From contig JBGVED010000039.1 of the NCBI GenBank assembly GCA_045119835.1, positions 1-64,000 on the forward strand: a stretch of DNA of 64,000 bases. Direction: 5' to 3'. The first letter of the stretch is position 1, and every line of letters starts with the position of its first letter. The notes beneath the pieces are model-generated. The model was not told the origin of the DNA. It worked only from the letters and a program-made list of their open reading frames with translations, and did not search any database. Shown here in pieces: positions 57,776 through 64,000 of the stretch. The stretch comes from CALVUJ01 sp045119835 (lineage in GTDB: Bacteria; Bacillota_I; Bacilli_A; RFN20; DUOF01). A program made the position numbers and the translations under genes.

Positions 57776-59326
57776 ATGGTGTTTGTTTGGATCCTACTTG
57801 GTTTAGTTGTTGGTGTTGCTAGTGGAATTGTTTTAATGAGAGTTAGACCTATGTTTGGTTTGAAAAATATGGAGTCGAAAGTAAATAGTATTATAAAAGA
57901 GGCAGAAACTAAAGCAAATGATATTAAGCATAGTGCTGAAGTTGAAGCAAAGGCTTTAACTTATGAAATGAAGCAAAATGCTGAAAGAGAAATAAAAGAG
58001 ATGAAAGTTGAAATAGTAGAAGCTGAAAACAAACTTAATGTTAGAGAAGATAATATTAATCGTAGAGATAATGCGTTACTTGTGAAAGAAGAAAATCTAG
58101 AAAATAAATTAAAACAATTAAATGAAAAAACAGAGCAATTAAATAGTAGGGAATATGAAATTAATATGAAAAGCGAATCTGTGTTAAAGGAATTAGAGCG
58201 AGTTGCTTCTTTAACTATCGCAGATGCAAAAAAAGAATTATTTAGAATTGTAGAAGAAAAGATAGCTAATGAAACTACTTTATATATTAAAAATAAAGAA
58301 GAAGAGGCACGTCTTAAAGCAAATGATACTGCTAAGCAAATTTTGAGTATAGCAATTGAAAAGTTTTCTCAAGAAGTTGCAGCAGAGAGAACTGTAAGTA
58401 CAGTTAGTTTACCAAATGATGAACTTAAGGGTAGAATTATTGGTAGAGAAGGTAGAAATATTAGAACTATTGAACAATTAACTGGTGTTGATTTGATTAT
58501 TGATGATACACCTGAGGTAATAAGCGTTTCTTGTTTTGATCCGATAAGAAGAGAGACTGCTAGAATAGCTTTAGAAAATTTAATTAAGGATGGAAGAATT
58601 CAACCTGGAAGAATTGAAGAAGTTGTTGAAAAAGCAAAAGAAGAAGTTAATGAATCTATAATGAAGGCAGGGGAGGATGCAATTTTCCAACTTGGAATCT
58701 CAAGAATGAGTAGTGAAATGATTCAAACAATAGGAAAATTAAAGTATCGTACTAGTTATGGACAAAACGCTTTAAAACATTCTATGGAAGTTGCTTTTTT
58801 AAGTGGTATTATGGCTGCTGAATTGGGTCTTGATCAAAATTTAGCTAGAAGAGCGGGATTATTGCATGATATTGGAAAAGCATTAGATTTTGAAGTTGAG
58901 GGAAGCCATGTTGAATTAGGTGCAAGACTTGCTAAAAAATATAATGAAAGTCAAATTGTTATAAATGCAATTGAATCGCATCATGGTGATGTTGAAGCTA
59001 CTAATGTATATTCTCACTTAGTTTCAGCTTCTGATACGTTAAGTGCTGCTAGACCTGGAGCTAGAAGTGAAACTTTGGAAAACTATATAAAGAGGGTAGA
59101 AAAACTTGAAGAATTATCAACTAGTTTTGAAGGTGTTTCTCAAGCGTATGCTATTCAAGCAGGTAGAGAAGTTAGAGTTATGGTTATGCCAGAAAAAGTT
59201 GATGATTTACAAGCATTTAAGATTGCTAGAGAGTTAAAAGAAAAGATTGAAAACGAGCTAACATATCCAGGACAAATAAAAGTAACTGTTATTAGAGAAA
59301 CAAGAGCTAATGAGGTTGCAAAATAA
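57776..59326 (+). CDS. rny: Ribonuclease Y
   Basis: Membrane-anchored endoribonuclease that starts bulk mRNA decay in Bacilli. The 516-residue protein has an N-terminal membrane helix (about 2-22), a long coiled coil (about 30-205), a KH RNA-binding domain (about 210-275, with G-R-I-I-G-R-E-G-R-N-I) and an HD catalytic domain with H-D at 364-365. It is followed 5 bases later by ymdB, then spoVS, the same order as in Bacillus subtilis. Confidence 0.97.
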   Translation: MVFVWILLGLVVGVASGIVLMRVRPMFGLKNMESKVNSIIKEAETKANDIKHSAEVEAKALTYEMKQNAEREIKEMKVEIVEAENKLNVREDNINRRDNALLVKEENLENKLKQLNEKTEQLNSREYEINMKSESVLKELERVASLTIADAKKELFRIVEEKIANETTLYIKNKEEEARLKANDTAKQILSIAIEKFSQEVAAERTVSTVSLPNDELKGRIIGREGRNIRTIEQLTGVDLIIDDTPEVISVSCFDPIRRETARIALENLIKDGRIQPGRIEEVVEKAKEEVNESIMKAGEDAIFQLGISRMSSEMIQTIGKLKYRTSYGQNALKHSMEVAFLSGIMAAELGLDQNLARRAGLLHDIGKALDFEVEGSHVELGARLAKKYNESQIVINAIESHHGDVEATNVYSHLVSASDTLSAARPGARSETLENYIKRVEKLEELSTSFEGVSQAYAIQAGREVRVMVMPEKVDDLQAFKIARELKEKIENELTYPGQIKVTVIRETRANEVAK

Positions 59327-59331
59327 ATTTT

Positions 59332-60135
59332 ATGAAAATATTATTTCTTGGTGATATTTATAGTAAAAGTGGTAGAGAAGTTGTTAGAAAATATTTGCCT
59401 TCATTAAAAAGTGAATACGATATTGATTTAGTTATTGCTAATGGAGAGAATAGCGCTCATGGAAAGGGAATGACTAGAAAAATATACGATGAGTTGATGG
59501 AAATTGGAATTGATGCTTTTACTATGGGGAATCATTTTTTAAAGAACAAAGATATTACCAGATGGTTAGATTATGTGGATAATATTGCTAGACCAGCTAA
59601 TATTGATGGTATTGTAGAAGGTAAAGGTAGTATTGTTGTAAAAACAGATAAAGGTAATGTTAGGATAACGAATTTAATTGGAAGAGTTTTTATAAAAGAA
59701 TTTGATGCGTTAAATCCATTTGAGTGTTTGGATGACATTCTTGATGATAGTGATGAGATTATTCATATTGTTGATTTTCATGCAGAAGCGAATGGGGAGA
59801 AAAAAAGTTTAGCGTATTATATGGATGGAAAAGTTAGTGCGGTTATTGGCACGCATACCCATGTCCAAACAGCAGACAATAGAGTTTTACCAAAAGGTAC
59901 AGCGTATATTAGTGATGTTGGATTTTGTGGAGGATATGAAAGTGTTTTAGGGATTATACCTATTGATGCTATAGCTTTTTCAAAGGATTATAATTTTAAA
60001 AATCACACTCCAGATGATGGAGATGGGGAACTTAATGCTGTTGTTATTGATATTGATGAAAAAAGTGGGAAAGCAAGGAATATAGAAAGAATTTATATTG
60101 TTCCAGATTCAAATATTAATCATAATAAGTGTTGA
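59332..60135 (+). CDS. ymdB: YmdB-family metallophosphodiesterase
   Basis: A calcineurin-like phosphodiesterase; in Bacillus YmdB hydrolyses 2',3'-cyclic nucleotides and affects biofilm and motility choice. The 267-residue protein shows metal-binding motifs G-D-I-Y (start), N-G-E-N-S, G-N-H and T-H-T-H, in order. It follows rny and precedes spoVS. The start has no strong Shine-Dalgarno, consistent with coupling to rny. Confidence 0.94.
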   Translation: MKILFLGDIYSKSGREVVRKYLPSLKSEYDIDLVIANGENSAHGKGMTRKIYDELMEIGIDAFTMGNHFLKNKDITRWLDYVDNIARPANIDGIVEGKGSIVVKTDKGNVRITNLIGRVFIKEFDALNPFECLDDILDDSDEIIHIVDFHAEANGEKKSLAYYMDGKVSAVIGTHTHVQTADNRVLPKGTAYISDVGFCGGYESVLGIIPIDAIAFSKDYNFKNHTPDDGDGELNAVVIDIDEKSGKARNIERIYIVPDSNINHNKC

Positions 60136-60168
60136 AAATAAATATTATTAAATGAGGAGGAAATGTAT

Positions 60169-60432
60169 ATGACAGAAATATTAAAAGTTTCAACAAAATC
60201 AAACCCTAACTTAGTTGCAGGGGCACTTGTAAATATTTTAAAGGAAAAGGAAAATGTAGAAATACATTCAATAGGAGCTGGTGCTTTAAACCAAGCTATA
60301 AAAGCTGTTGCTATTGCTAGAGGGTTTGTTGCTCCTAGTGGTAAAGAGTTAGCAGTTATTCCTTCATTTTGGGAAGTTACTATTGAGGAACAAGTCAAAA
60401 CCGCTATTAAATTAGTTGTAAGATATTTATAA
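60169..60432 (+). CDS. spoVS: Stage V sporulation protein S
   Basis: An Alba-like small protein needed for normal spore coat assembly and septation timing in Bacillus. The 87-residue product is nearly canonical: L-K-V-S-x-K-S-x-P-N-L-V-A-G-A-L, then I-G-A-G-A-L-N-Q-A-I-K-A-V-A-I-A-R-G-F-V-A-P-S-G-K. ATG at 60169 lies 8 bases after GGAGG; an ATG two codons earlier is too close to it. SpoVS-like proteins also occur in some non-sporulating bacteria, so it supports rather than proves sporulation; spoIVA makes the stronger case. Confidence 0.96.
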   Translation: MTEILKVSTKSNPNLVAGALVNILKEKENVEIHSIGAGALNQAIKAVAIARGFVAPSGKELAVIPSFWEVTIEEQVKTAIKLVVRYL

Positions 60433-60454
60433 TTAATTATTGTAAAAAATGTTT

Positions 60455-60482
60455 AAGGTAGACAGATAATGTCTACCTTTTT
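60455..60482 (+). terminator. Intrinsic terminator after spoVS
   Basis: AAGGTAGAC (60455-60463) / GTCTACCTT (60471-60479), perfect 9-bp stem, then T. Confidence 0.9.
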
Positions 60483-60584
60483 ATAATGTTTTTTATAAAT
60501 ATGCAATTGTTTGTAGGACATTTTTTGTTAGTATTGTAAAATATTATAAAGGTTATTAAATATGTAGAAAGAGAAGGGATATTA

Positions 60585-61322
60585 ATGAAAATATTTAAAA
60601 AGAAAAAAACGTTGGATTTGACTAGAATTCCTAAGCATGTTGCTTTTATTATGGATGGCAACGGAAGGTGGGCTAAAAAAAGAGGATTACCTAGAACTAT
60701 GGGACATGAAGAAGGCGCAAAAAGAATTGAGAAGCTTGCTATTAGTGCTAAAAAATTAGGATTAGAAGCCGTAACTTTATTTGCTTTTTCTACAGAAAAT
60801 TGGAAAAGGCCAAAACAAGAAGTGGATTATATATTTTCTCTTTTAAAAAGATTTTTAATTGAGGGTAAAGAACGCTTTAAAGAAAATAATATAAGAGTTC
60901 ATTTTATTGGTAAAATTGATGAGTTAGAGGAAGAATTTTCTTCTTTAATGAATGAAGCGATGGAATATACAAAGGATAACACGGGTATAATTTTAAACTT
61001 GGCAATTAATTATGGTTCTAGAAGTGAAATTTTAGAAATGGTAAAAGCTGTTGCTGGAGAATGTGTTGATGGAAAATTGAAAGTTGATGATATTGATGAA
61101 GGCGTTATTGAAAATCATTTAATGACAAAAGGGTTACCAGAGATTGATTTAATGGTTAGAACAAGTGGAGAGGTAAGATTGTCTAATTTTTTATTATGGC
61201 AAATAGCGTATAGTGAATTAGTTTTTACTGATGTATATTGGCCTGATTTTGATGAGAAGCAATTAGAAAAAGTTTTAATAGATTTTCAATCCAGAAATAG
61301 AAGATTTGGTGGTCTGAAATAA
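60585..61322 (+). CDS. uppS: Undecaprenyl diphosphate synthase
   Basis: Cis-prenyltransferase that makes the C55 lipid carrier for peptidoglycan and other wall polymers. The 245-residue protein has M-D-G-N-G-R-W with catalytic Asp24, F-A-F-S-T-E-N-W, and the C-terminal D-L-M-V-R-T-S-G-E-x-R-L-S-N-F-L-L-W and R-x-R-R-F-G-G motifs. GAAGGGAT precedes the ATG. In Bacillus uppS is followed by cdsA; here a COG2426 membrane protein follows instead, 2 bases downstream. Confidence 0.97.
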   Translation: MKIFKKKKTLDLTRIPKHVAFIMDGNGRWAKKRGLPRTMGHEEGAKRIEKLAISAKKLGLEAVTLFAFSTENWKRPKQEVDYIFSLLKRFLIEGKERFKENNIRVHFIGKIDELEEEFSSLMNEAMEYTKDNTGIILNLAINYGSRSEILEMVKAVAGECVDGKLKVDDIDEGVIENHLMTKGLPEIDLMVRTSGEVRLSNFLLWQIAYSELVFTDVYWPDFDEKQLEKVLIDFQSRNRRFGGLK

Positions 61323-61324
61323 AT

Positions 61325-61963
61325 ATGAGTGATTTTATTCAGGGAATAGTTTTAAAAATTTTTGGCAATAATCCTATTCTAGCGACAATATTCATTTCAA
61401 TGATTCCTATTATAGAGTTAAGAGGGGCTATTCCTTTTGGTAGCAGTAAAGAAATTTGGGGAAATAACGCTTTGTCTATTTTCGAAGCTAGTGTTTATAG
61501 TGTTATTGGTTCAATAATTTCAGCAATTTTAATTTTATTGTTACTTATTCCTATTTTTAATTTTTTAAGAAAAACTAAGTTTTTTTCTAGATTGATTGAA
61601 TCTTTCGAAGCAAAATTTAAAAAAGAAAGTGATAAAATTGAACATGATTCAAATGATAAAAAGTATAAGAATTTAAAAAAATGGTTGGGTATAATGACTT
61701 TTGTGGCAATACCTTTTCCTCTTACTGGAGTTTGGACTGGTAGTGCGATTGCAGTGTTTCTTAATATGGGGTTCTTCAAAAGTTTTTCTTCTATTTCAGT
61801 TGGGGTTTTAATAGCTGCAAGCATTATGATGTTGGTCAGCAAAGTTTTGGGGGATAATGCACTCATTATATTTTATATTTTTGGAATATTATTTTTCATT
61901 CTTATTAGTTTTTATATAATTAGAGCTTTTTCTAAGAAAAAGACAAATAGTGTTGCGAATTAA
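61325..61963 (+). CDS. COG2426-family putative small multidrug export protein
   Basis: A 212-residue membrane protein with about five hydrophobic segments. S-M-I-P-I-I-E-L-R-G-A-I-P-F-G near the start, and F-V-A-I-P-F-P-L-T-G-V-W-T-G later, are the diagnostic blocks of COG2426/Sm_multidrug_ex. Despite the family name, transport of drugs is poorly supported; the pattern resembles DedA/VTT-type lipid or ion transporters. Adjacency to uppS would fit a role with undecaprenyl phosphate, as DedA and DUF368 proteins recycle that lipid; this is inference. Confidence 0.8.
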   Translation: MSDFIQGIVLKIFGNNPILATIFISMIPIIELRGAIPFGSSKEIWGNNALSIFEASVYSVIGSIISAILILLLLIPIFNFLRKTKFFSRLIESFEAKFKKESDKIEHDSNDKKYKNLKKWLGIMTFVAIPFPLTGVWTGSAIAVFLNMGFFKSFSSISVGVLIAASIMMLVSKVLGDNALIIFYIFGILFFILISFYIIRAFSKKKTNSVAN

Positions 61964-61966
61964 TTA

Positions 61967-62005
61967 AAAACGAATTGTTTATGTATATAAATGATTCGTT
62001 TTGTT
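61967..62005 (+). terminator. Intrinsic terminator after the COG2426 gene
   Basis: AAAACGAAT (61967-61975) / ATTCGTTTT (61994-62002), then T-rich sequence. Confidence 0.75.
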
Positions 62006-62030
62006 TTATAATTATTATTGGTGATTAATT

Positions 62031-62756
62031 ATGATAGAAATAAAAAATGTTACTAAAATTTTTGGAAAAGATTTTAAAGCAGTAGATGATTTATCTTTAA
62101 ATATTGAAGAAGGAAACATCTATGGTTTTTTGGGTCCTAATGGCGCTGGTAAGACCACGACTTTGAAAATGATAACAGGTGTTTTAAAGGCGGATTGTGG
62201 AAAAATTTTTATAAATGGCATAGATATTAATAAAGATCCTATTTTAGCAAAAAAACAATTTGGGTTTGTTAGCGATAATCCGGATTTGTTTTTAAAGTTG
62301 AAGGGGATTGAATATTTAAATTTTGTAGGTACTGTATATGACGTTAATAGTGTTAAGCTTAGAGAAAATATTTATAAATATTCTAAAATGTTTGGAATGA
62401 GTGAAGTGCTAAATAACAAGATAGAAAGTTATTCTCATGGAATGAGGCAAAAAATTGCTGTTATTGGTGCATTAATTCATGAACCAAAAATTTGGATATT
62501 AGATGAACCTCTTACTGGACTTGATCCAAAGTCATCTTTTGTGTTAAAAGAAATGATGAGAGAGCATGCAGATAAGGGAAATGTAGTTTTATTTTCTACG
62601 CATGTTTTAGAGGTAGCAGAAAAAGTTTGTGATAAAGTAGCTATTATTTCCAAAGGAAGATTATTATTTAATGGTTCTATCGGGGATATAAAGAGTAAAG
62701 CAAGTGAAGATGCATCTTTAGAAAAAATCTTTTTGGAGTTGGTGGGAAATGAGTAA
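62031..62756 (+). CDS. ABC transporter ATP-binding protein (ABC-2 exporter type)
   Basis: A 241-residue nucleotide-binding subunit. Walker A G-P-N-G-A-G-K-T-T, signature Y-S-H-G-M-R-Q-K, Walker B I-L-D-E-P-L-T-G-L-D and switch His in S-T-H are all intact. Its sequence is of the YtrB/EcsA-like ABC-2 exporter class. It overlaps the permease gene that follows by 8 bases, so the two form one transporter. Substrate unknown. Confidence 0.93.
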   Translation: MIEIKNVTKIFGKDFKAVDDLSLNIEEGNIYGFLGPNGAGKTTTLKMITGVLKADCGKIFINGIDINKDPILAKKQFGFVSDNPDLFLKLKGIEYLNFVGTVYDVNSVKLRENIYKYSKMFGMSEVLNNKIESYSHGMRQKIAVIGALIHEPKIWILDEPLTGLDPKSSFVLKEMMREHADKGNVVLFSTHVLEVAEKVCDKVAIISKGRLLFNGSIGDIKSKASEDASLEKIFLELVGNE

Positions 62757-64000
62757 GTTGTGGACTTTAACCAAGGTCTTATTTAAGACTAATTTTCTTT
62801 CTGGGTTTAGTAATTCTAAAAAAGGGAAAAAAAGGCAGTTTCTCAGTGGCTTTTTACTTGTATTTTTACTTGTATTTGTTATCGGTTCGTTAGGTGTTCC
62901 TATTATTTTTTCTATTGATGGCATTTTAGCTTTGGCTCCTCTTGAAAATATTTTAATATCTTTAGTTTTGCCTGTTGCGGGGGTTACTACTATTCTTTTT
63001 TCGATATTTTCAGTTGTCAGTGTTTTTTATTTAAGTAAGGATAGCGATCATTTATTACCCATGCCAATTAGTGGCAAGGATATTTTATTAAGCAAATTTT
63101 TGGTTTCTCTTGTTAATGAGTATTATATTTTGTTTATGTTTATTCTTCCTTGTTTGGTAGGAATAGGTGTTGGGATAGATGCAGGATTAATGTATTATTT
63201 GTTTACAGTAATTATATTTTTGTTAATACCTGTTATTCCTTCAGTAGTGGTAACTCTTATCGTATTAATATTTACTCGATTTACGGGAGTATTAAAAAAT
63301 AAAGATTTATTTATGTATATTTCTATGTTTTTGATATTAGGTTTTGCTCTTGTTTATAATTTAGTCATTCAAGAGTTTATTAGTGTTGATTTAGAAAATG
63401 TAGGGACAACATTTGGTGTGCTAGAAAATGAAGTTATTCCATATTTAAAAATGTTTTTTCCTTTTTATAATAGTGCATCTGATTCGCTTATAAATTATGA
63501 TAATTTAAATGGGATATTTTCTTTAATTACTTTTATTTCTTTAAATTTTATTTTTTTAATGATTTTACATTTAGTAGGGGATAAACTTTATTTGAAAACT
63601 TTAATCGATGGTAAAAGCGGTAGTGGTAAAAAGGAAGTTAGTCTTGAAAATATAAAAGTAAAGAAATCTTCATCTACTAGAGAGCTTTTAAAGAAGGAAT
63701 GGCTTGTTGTAAAAAGGACACCTATATTTATGCTTAATATAGTGGTAATTGTCTTTTTAATGCCGGTTATTTTTGTTGGCTCAATTTTAATTGGATTTAA
63801 TGGTGAAGGTTTACAAACTGTTTTGCCATCAGAAAGTTTTGTTGAAATGTATTTAGAAAATCCTTTTATTTATTTGATAGTTTTGGTTGCTTGTATGGCA
63901 TTTTCCTCTTTTTCGGTAGCTGCATCAACTTCAATTTCTAGGGAAGGAAGTAATGCTTGGTTTATGAAGGTTATTCCTGTAAGTCCGTTTAAACAAATTA
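62749..64000 (+). CDS. ABC-2 exporter permease, 3' end outside window
   Basis: Open from ATG at 62749 to the window end (417 codons visible) without a stop. GGTGGGAA precedes the start inside the ATPase gene. The product has a cytoplasmic basic N-terminus, then repeated hydrophobic segments in pairs (near 33-55, 64-95, 125-160, 180-205, 250-275 and on). The cytoplasmic S-K-D-S-D-H-L-L-P-M-P-I-S-G-K-D-I-L-L-S-K block is typical of large putative ABC exporter permeases of Firmicutes. A second halfway segment (S-T-R-E-L-L-K-K-E-W-L) suggests a duplicated half-transporter layout. Confidence 0.8.
   Translation, partial: MSKLWTLTKVLFKTNFLSGFSNSKKGKKRQFLSGFLLVFLLVFVIGSLGVPIIFSIDGILALAPLENILISLVLPVAGVTTILFSIFSVVSVFYLSKDSDHLLPMPISGKDILLSKFLVSLVNEYYILFMFILPCLVGIGVGIDAGLMYYLFTVIIFLLIPVIPSVVVTLIVLIFTRFTGVLKNKDLFMYISMFLILGFALVYNLVIQEFISVDLENVGTTFGVLENEVIPYLKMFFPFYNSASDSLINYDNLNGIFSLITFISLNFIFLMILHLVGDKLYLKTLIDGKSGSGKKEVSLENIKVKKSSSTRELLKKEWLVVKRTPIFMLNIVVIVFLMPVIFVGSILIGFNGEGLQTVLPSESFVEMYLENPFIYLIVLVACMAFSSFSVAASTSISREGSNAWFMKVIPVSPFKQI

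Noticed and set aside
1..64000. Mycoplasma-type genetic code (TGA as Trp), considered because of the AT-rich sequence and mycoplasma ICE-like genes
   Set aside because: TGA ends prfA, the second virB4, the leader peptide and other frames at expected lengths, and Trp positions use TGG.
1..64000. tRNA or rRNA genes
   Set aside because: None recognised by eye; the only structural RNA supported is RNase P RNA.

Overview
The window looks like a chromosomal segment of an AT-rich, endospore-forming member of the Bacillota, probably class Bacilli and probably from an uncultured, gut-type lineage; the lineage is inference. The sporulation genes spoIVA, spoVIF-like and spoVS, the RNA polymerase delta subunit (rpoE), a type-B RNase P RNA, gpsB, and the order recA / rny-ymdB-spoVS all point to Bacilli. 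TGA ends several conserved genes (for example prfA and the second virB4), so the standard code applies and this is not a code-4 mollicute. Pyruvate formate-lyase with its activase, a class II aldolase and a membrane pyrophosphatase of the K+-dependent type suggest a fermentative anaerobe.

Layout. 1-141: 3' end of an IS3-family element, next to a ferredoxin gene. 489-5200: a membrane protein, cmk-der, a hypothetical gene, and a CorC/MpfA-type Mg2+ transporter gene preceded by a leader peptide and attenuator. 5237-6708 (minus strand): an HTH-WYL regulator and a SIS-domain protein. 6821-8615: spoVIF-like and spoIVA. 8843-21717: a 13-kb type IV secretion-like locus (pilin, giant VirB6-like, VirB4, second VirB6-like, PrgI/VirB3-like, second VirB4) with no relaxase, coupling protein or integrase in view. 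21801-32722: an SPFH/zinc-ribbon protein, a surface protein overlapping a degenerate ABC ATPase, a uridine kinase-like protein, dnaD-nth, an APH-like pseudokinase and a 1241-residue surface protein. 32803-38912: hppA, rpoE, a DUF3592 protein, fba, murA and an SGNH-like protein. 39076-43030: GNAT-like gene, pflB-pflA, rpmE. 43071-47744: prfA-prmC, a split HipA-like pair, asnS. 47754-50266: five small or medium membrane-protein genes ending in an orphan Cap15-like protein. 50336-54482: a basic low-complexity protein, gpsB, rnpB and a 949-residue surface protein. 54669-60432: pgsA, recA, three unknown genes, rny, ymdB, spoVS. 60585-64000: uppS, a COG2426 membrane protein, and an ABC-2 ATPase with its permease cut by the window end.

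Most of the window is housekeeping. The less ordinary parts are the stripped-down T4SS-like locus, the corC leader peptide whose stop codon sits one base before an intrinsic terminator, the orphan Cap15-like protein, the HipS/HipT-like pair without HipB, several apparent pseudoenzymes (ABC, SGNH and APH folds), and a divergent promoter in which one palindromic -35 hexamer appears to serve both strands.
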